Origin: Emticicia agri
GTDB lineage: Bacteria; Bacteroidota; Bacteroidia; Cytophagales; Spirosomataceae
Assembly (NCBI RefSeq): GCF_004168285.1
Contig: NZ_SEWF01000035.1
Location: 1 to 64,000 of the forward strand
Length of the DNA stretch: 64,000 bases
Direction of reading: 5' to 3'
Shown: positions 60,760 through 64,000 of the stretch, in pieces
Layout of the letters: each line of letters opens with the position of its first letter
How positions within the stretch are numbered: the first letter of the stretch is position 1
Made by a program: the position numbers and the translations under genes
Notes under the pieces: model-generated
The model's database searches: none
What the model saw: only the letters and a program-made list of their open reading frames with translations
What the model was told of the DNA's origin: nothing

Positions 60760-61683
60760 TTACTGTTCAACCACCTTCTTCTTCCTCTTCACAGTCTGAC
60801 TGGTGAAGGTGCTTTCAAAAATTTTATCCGCATTGCCTGCTTCAAAGCCCTCACGACGGTGTTCCCGCTTAATTTCAGACGGTTTCAGGTGCTGAAACTG
60901 TGGTAAAACCTTACGTTCGGCAAACTCTACATAGCTACCCGAAATCGGATGTGTTTCACCTCTGGCAAACTCGGCATCAATAATTTCGGCAACTGTTGAA
61001 CTCTGTAACAGACCTCCGTCAGGGCTTATCTTGATTTTACCACCTGCATCATTGAGTTTGATGCCTTTTTTCTCTAAGAAATCATTAAATTCCTGAATGG
61101 TATTATATCCATCTTTCAGATTATGTACACTGATGGTATAATGATTCAGGTAATAACGGTTATAGATTACCCATGCGGCATATTCACTTTCTTTCAACAA
61201 TGTCGAATAATCTTCCCAGGTTGGTATGCGCCACAAGGCTTTATGCAAAAACTCATCTACTGCCTCCCCATCATTCAGATCCAGACTATCAGCCGGGTCG
61301 GTTTTTACTTCATCTGTATAGCTTCTGATAATATCCTGAATATGCGGCGGCAAATCGTTTACTCTTAATTCGCTTACAAATATTCTTGGGTACTCAGGCT
61401 TAGGTGGCGAGAACCAGTAAGCATCTAATTTCTTGCCTTCAAAATAGAAGTAATCACGTTTTTCATAGCCCAGATGAAGAAAAATCTTCTCAAACGATTG
61501 AATCCCCAATTGTGGCACTCCCATCGTACGGAAAGCTATATGATCGTTTTCAATTTCGTTGGCATTGGCAATAATTCCTTCGGCAATCATGGCATCCGAT
61601 ACTTTCTGTACATCAGGTACACGCTCACGGTATCGGCGCATCAAGCCATCTAATACGTATGCTAAAGTTGCGTTATTTTTCAT
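60760..61683 (-). CDS. DUF1338 protein, 2-oxoadipate dioxygenase/decarboxylase-like (HglS)
   Basis: 307 residues. The DUF1338 fold is clear: RRYRERVPDVQKVSDAM, NDHIAFRTMG (metal His, H48), PRIFVSELRVNDLPP (Glu), and HYTISVHNLKDGYNTIQEFNDFLEKKGIKLN with a second His. Characterised members (HglS/YdcJ) use Fe(II) to turn 2-oxoadipate into D-2-hydroxyglutarate in lysine catabolism. The upstream gene, 2 bases away, is a saccharopine dehydrogenase, which makes the 2-aminoadipate semialdehyde step of the same pathway. That context supports the assignment. No aminotransferase or other step is visible. Confidence 0.85.
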   Translation of the reverse strand: MKNNATLAYVLDGLMRRYRERVPDVQKVSDAMIAEGIIANANEIENDHIAFRTMGVPQLGIQSFEKIFLHLGYEKRDYFYFEGKKLDAYWFSPPKPEYPRIFVSELRVNDLPPHIQDIIRSYTDEVKTDPADSLDLNDGEAVDEFLHKALWRIPTWEDYSTLLKESEYAAWVIYNRYYLNHYTISVHNLKDGYNTIQEFNDFLEKKGIKLNDAGGKIKISPDGGLLQSSTVAEIIDAEFARGETHPISGSYVEFAERKVLPQFQHLKPSEIKREHRREGFEAGNADKIFESTFTSQTVKRKKKVVEQ

Positions 61684-61685
61684 GG

Positions 61686-62747
61686 TTATTCTTCTCCTTT
61701 AAAAAATTGTCCGTTAGTGGTTGCTAAATAAGCATCTAATGCAATATCTTCCTGTTTAATAAATCCTTTATCTGGTAGTTTACCATCGGCTACCATTTCT
61801 ACTACTGCGGCTATTGATGCTGCGGTTGTCCATGAAATGGCTCTCCAGTGCTTGCCATCAATTTCTATCGGGTGATACGCCTCATAAAACTCTTCGCGAG
61901 CCAGTTCTTCGCCTTTCCAGCCTTCTACTACGGCATACACATATACTACATCGTCCTGCACGGGTGGTTTGGCTTCTGTCAGAATCTGCTCAACCAACTC
62001 ACGTTTATCTTTCAGAATTAGTTCATATAACAAAAATTTCATCAGTTTGGCATGCCCCGGATAACGAATGGTTTTGTAATTGAGCGTATCTACTTTACCC
62101 TCATAAGTTTCGCACATGGTGCCTAACCCGCCTGATGTACTGAATGCCTCAAACTCCTGTCCTTCAATCTGAATATGCTCTATGCCGTCTAAAGAGGGCA
62201 CCATTTTTTTGGTTCCGTTATGAATTACTTCGGCATCGTTGATGTATTCGTTGATTACCCCTGCCGGAGACCATGTAAACGAATAGCCCATCAGTCCGTT
62301 CGGATAACGGGGCAATGCGCCAACCCGTAGTTCAATATCACGCAGTTTGGTAAAGCGTTTCGCTAAATCGGCTCCTACAATCCCAATCAGACCCGGTGCC
62401 AATCCACATTGTGGTGCCATTACTGAGGTAGCCGTTTTAGCCATTTCTCTGATAGCCGTAGTAGTAGGCACGTCTTCAGTAAGGTCAAAATAATGAATAC
62501 CGAATTTATGGGCAGTTTGTGCAATAGGCAGGTTCAGATTATAAGGCATGGCCGACACTACAGCCTCAAAACTCGGAATAGTTTTCTCTAAAAAGCTGAT
62601 GTCGTTTACATCGCCTAAAATAACATCAAAGGGTAATTCGGTATTTGGGTGGCGCTTGTCCATACCCATTACGGCAAAGCGTTTAGAGAGCAATACGCCC
62701 ACCAACGAACCAACTTTGCCCATACCAATCACAAGTACGTTTTTCAT
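61686..62747 (-). CDS. Saccharopine dehydrogenase-like protein
   Basis: About 353 residues; NAD(P)-binding start MKNVLVIGMGKVGSLVGVLLS, then MPYNLNLPIAQTAHKFGIHYFDLTEDVPTTTAI and APQCGLAPGLIGIVGADLA, which matches the Lys9-type saccharopine dehydrogenase (glutamate-forming). Residues 180-350 form the inserted alpha/beta domain (YSFTWSPAGVINEYINDAEVI, FEAFSTSGGLGTMCETYEG). It would split saccharopine to glutamate and 2-aminoadipate semialdehyde. First gene of a pair with the DUF1338 gene. The frame extends 39 codons upstream, without similarity. Confidence 0.85.
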   Translation of the reverse strand: MKNVLVIGMGKVGSLVGVLLSKRFAVMGMDKRHPNTELPFDVILGDVNDISFLEKTIPSFEAVVSAMPYNLNLPIAQTAHKFGIHYFDLTEDVPTTTAIREMAKTATSVMAPQCGLAPGLIGIVGADLAKRFTKLRDIELRVGALPRYPNGLMGYSFTWSPAGVINEYINDAEVIHNGTKKMVPSLDGIEHIQIEGQEFEAFSTSGGLGTMCETYEGKVDTLNYKTIRYPGHAKLMKFLLYELILKDKRELVEQILTEAKPPVQDDVVYVYAVVEGWKGEELAREEFYEAYHPIEIDGKHWRAISWTTAASIAAVVEMVADGKLPDKGFIKQEDIALDAYLATTNGQFFKGEE

Positions 62748-63145
62748 GTCTGGTTTGATAATAAAGTTTATGATGAAACTACAAACACTATAATTAAACT
62801 CTTTTCGATAGAAATATATAGTACTATACCGACCAGTAACAGTCAGTTTAATAGCAAGATACACCTAAAGAAAACAATTTAGTAAAATGAGTTGTCAATA
62901 AATGATAAAGAATGATTAAGACTACCGACAAATATCAGGAACAAATGAGCAGGCACTACGAAGATAGGCGAGGCGTGCTAAGTGATATTTAAGGTCTTTG
63001 AACAAGTGAGAAGATTTATTTTTTAGCAAATGTAGGCAATTGAGGAGAATTTGCAAGAAATTTTTATTGAATCAAATTATGTTGGTAGTTAACACTATTG
63101 CTGTGGTGAAAGATGATTTCGTTTCTTCAAGGACAATTGGAGTTT

Positions 63146-63264
63146 CGGTGAATGAATTCACCGGCTAAGATAACAAAGGAATATTTTTTGTTTAAAACGG
63201 CCGACTTAAGTCGGCCTTACTAATATAAAACCTTTGTTATTTTAGACACCCAATTCATTGGGTG
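63146..63264. repeat. Cloverleaf-like palindromic repeat, copy 3 (family B)
   Basis: Hairpin CGGTGAATGAATTCACCG (63146-63163), arm GGCTAAGATAACAAAGGAAT, perfect palindrome GGCCGACTTAAGTCGGCC (63199-63216), opposite arm CCTTTGTTATTTTAGAC, hairpin CACCCAATTCATTGGGTG (63247-63264). The stems differ from copy 2 at several positions on both sides and still pair. No GC-rich insert. Confidence 0.88.
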
Positions 63265-63310
63265 AACACAAAGTTTTTTTCATGAGAATAGCTTCCATTA
63301 TACCAGTAAC

Positions 63311-63346
63311 ACAATAAAAAAGAACCATTCCCCGAAGAGAATGGCT
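63311..63346 (-). terminator. Terminator of the molybdopterin subunit gene
   Basis: ACCATTC and GAATGGC/T form the stem; on the minus strand it is followed by CTTTTTTATTG. It is 30-65 bases after the gene stop at 63377. Confidence 0.75.
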
Positions 63347-63376
63347 CATGTATGAGTAAGGAATCGTAATGGGCAA

Positions 63377-64000
63377 TTAAGAAATACCATCCAGCAATTT
63401 TTCTTCCTGCTCAATAAACGGCTGATTTTTCAGGCGTTTACCCGTAGCTTTAAAGATAGCATTGGCAATAGAACCTCCGGTTGGGGGCAAAGCAGGCTCT
63501 CCTAAACCTGTCGGGTCAATGCCATTATCAACAAAGTGTACATCAATAGCCGGAATTTCGTTCATCTTAATCAGACGGAAAGTATTGAAGTTGCTTTGGT
63601 TGGGCTTACCTTCATTAAAAGTCAGGTTACCATACATGGCGTGTCCCATTCCATCTACAATCCCTCCTACTACCTGGTTTCTTGCGCCACTCTGGTTGAT
63701 AACCACACCACAGTCAACGGCTGCATATATTTTCTGTAATACGGGTTTGCCTTTTTTCATCACTACTTCTGCCACTTGTGCCACATAAGAAGCATGTGAG
63801 AAATAGACACTGAAACCCAGATGCACGCCTTTACGCTTTTTGTTCCAGCCCGATTTTTCTGCGGCCAGTTCAATGACTGCTTTCATGCGGGCAATGTCAT
63901 AGCGTACGGGGCCTGTTGGCGAAGTTTTCGCTTTCTCTAATAAATCTAATCTGAATTGCACGGCATCTTTACCTGCGGCAGTAGCTACTTCGTCAATGAA
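63377..64000 (-). CDS. Molybdopterin-binding aldehyde oxidase-type subunit (IorB-like), 5' end missing
   Basis: The last 207 residues of a xanthine-oxidase-family large subunit; the frame is open to the window edge (it continues upstream of a GTG at 63961 as FIDEVATAAGKDA). YAAVDCGVVINQSGARNQVVGGIVDGMGHAMYGNLTFNEGKPNQSNFNTFRLIKMNEIPAIDVHFV and GLGEPALPPTGGSIANAIFKATGKRL are family signatures, with the catalytic Glu in GLGEPALPP. The sequence is closest in style to the beta subunit of isoquinoline 1-oxidoreductase, a periplasmic molybdenum hydroxylase with a separate 2Fe-2S subunit. The partner gene should lie beyond the right edge. Confidence 0.88.
   Translation of the reverse strand, partial: FIDEVATAAGKDAVQFRLDLLEKAKTSPTGPVRYDIARMKAVIELAAEKSGWNKKRKGVHLGFSVYFSHASYVAQVAEVVMKKGKPVLQKIYAAVDCGVVINQSGARNQVVGGIVDGMGHAMYGNLTFNEGKPNQSNFNTFRLIKMNEIPAIDVHFVDNGIDPTGLGEPALPPTGGSIANAIFKATGKRLKNQPFIEQEEKLLDGIS

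Larger units (their letters stand above)
62748..63376. other. Intergenic region with repeat B copy 3 and a terminator
   Basis: Of these 629 bases, 63146-63264 are repeat B and 63311-63346 is a terminator. The part 62865-63140 has no open frame, no strong hairpin and no clear promoter. Confidence 0.5.

Overview
The window is a stretch of a Bacteroidota chromosome, most likely from Cytophagales (Spirosomaceae-like). The evidence is a moderately AT-rich sequence, a SusC/SusD pair, a PorP/SprF-type type IX secretion protein, an NtrC-like regulator of the short Bacteroidota kind, TAnnTTTG -7 promoter elements, RprXY-like and LytS/LytTR-like two-component pairs, and many short lipoproteins and secreted proteins ending their signal at AQ. 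The taxonomic placement is inference. No rRNA, tRNA, CRISPR or prophage was seen.

Layout. 1-1000: edge-truncated IS5-like transposase. 1-10.3 kb: lone TolC-type protein, small secreted proteins, LacX-like epimerase, alpha/beta hydrolase, CrtI-type desaturase and two tandem fibre-like secreted proteins. 10.8-18.5 kb: NtrC-like regulator, GT-C-like membrane protein, PorP/SprF protein, secreted lipase, lpdA and a membrane protein. 18.5-24.8 kb: sugar-acid dehydratase of the IlvD/Edd family, DUF937-OmpA protein, ffh, P-loop kinase, and an HxlR regulator divergent from a DoxX protein. 24.9-29.9 kb: susD/susC with tandem LacI-type operator-like repeats. 30.5-38.2 kb, all minus strand: PBP1A, M28 peptidase, GT2, TrmN6-like methyltransferase, PLP decarboxylase and GNAT, the last divergent from a LysR regulator. 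39-47.5 kb: small genes, aspS, tandem lipoproteins (one broken by an in-frame TAG), a toxin-antitoxin-like pair, and an RprXY-like system. 47.7-55.3 kb: SSS symporter, MsrA lipoprotein, then a run of exported proteins. 55.5-59.2 kb: LytS/LytTR pair, Ppx/GppA, secreted zinc phospholipase/nuclease-like protein. 59.2-60.75 kb: IS110 element between two inverted palindromes. 60.8-62.7 kb: saccharopine-dehydrogenase-like and DUF1338 2-oxoadipate-type genes (likely lysine catabolism). The right edge cuts a molybdopterin aldehyde-oxidase-type subunit.

The strongest unexplained signal is between the genes. At least nine copies of a very GC-rich 14-17 bp sequence, CGG-N(1-2)-CGCCG-(T)-CGCGG or a close variant, sit inside unrelated extragenic palindromes of an otherwise AT-rich sequence. 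At four sites the boundaries can be read: removing 14, 17 or 15 bp restores a perfect palindrome, and removing 14 bp at 49436-49449 restores a 28-bp sequence present uninterrupted at 24775. This looks like an ultra-short mobile insertion that lands on other repeats. The host repeats include cloverleaf-like elements whose hairpin stems differ between copies but stay paired, which points to selection or a mechanism acting on structure.
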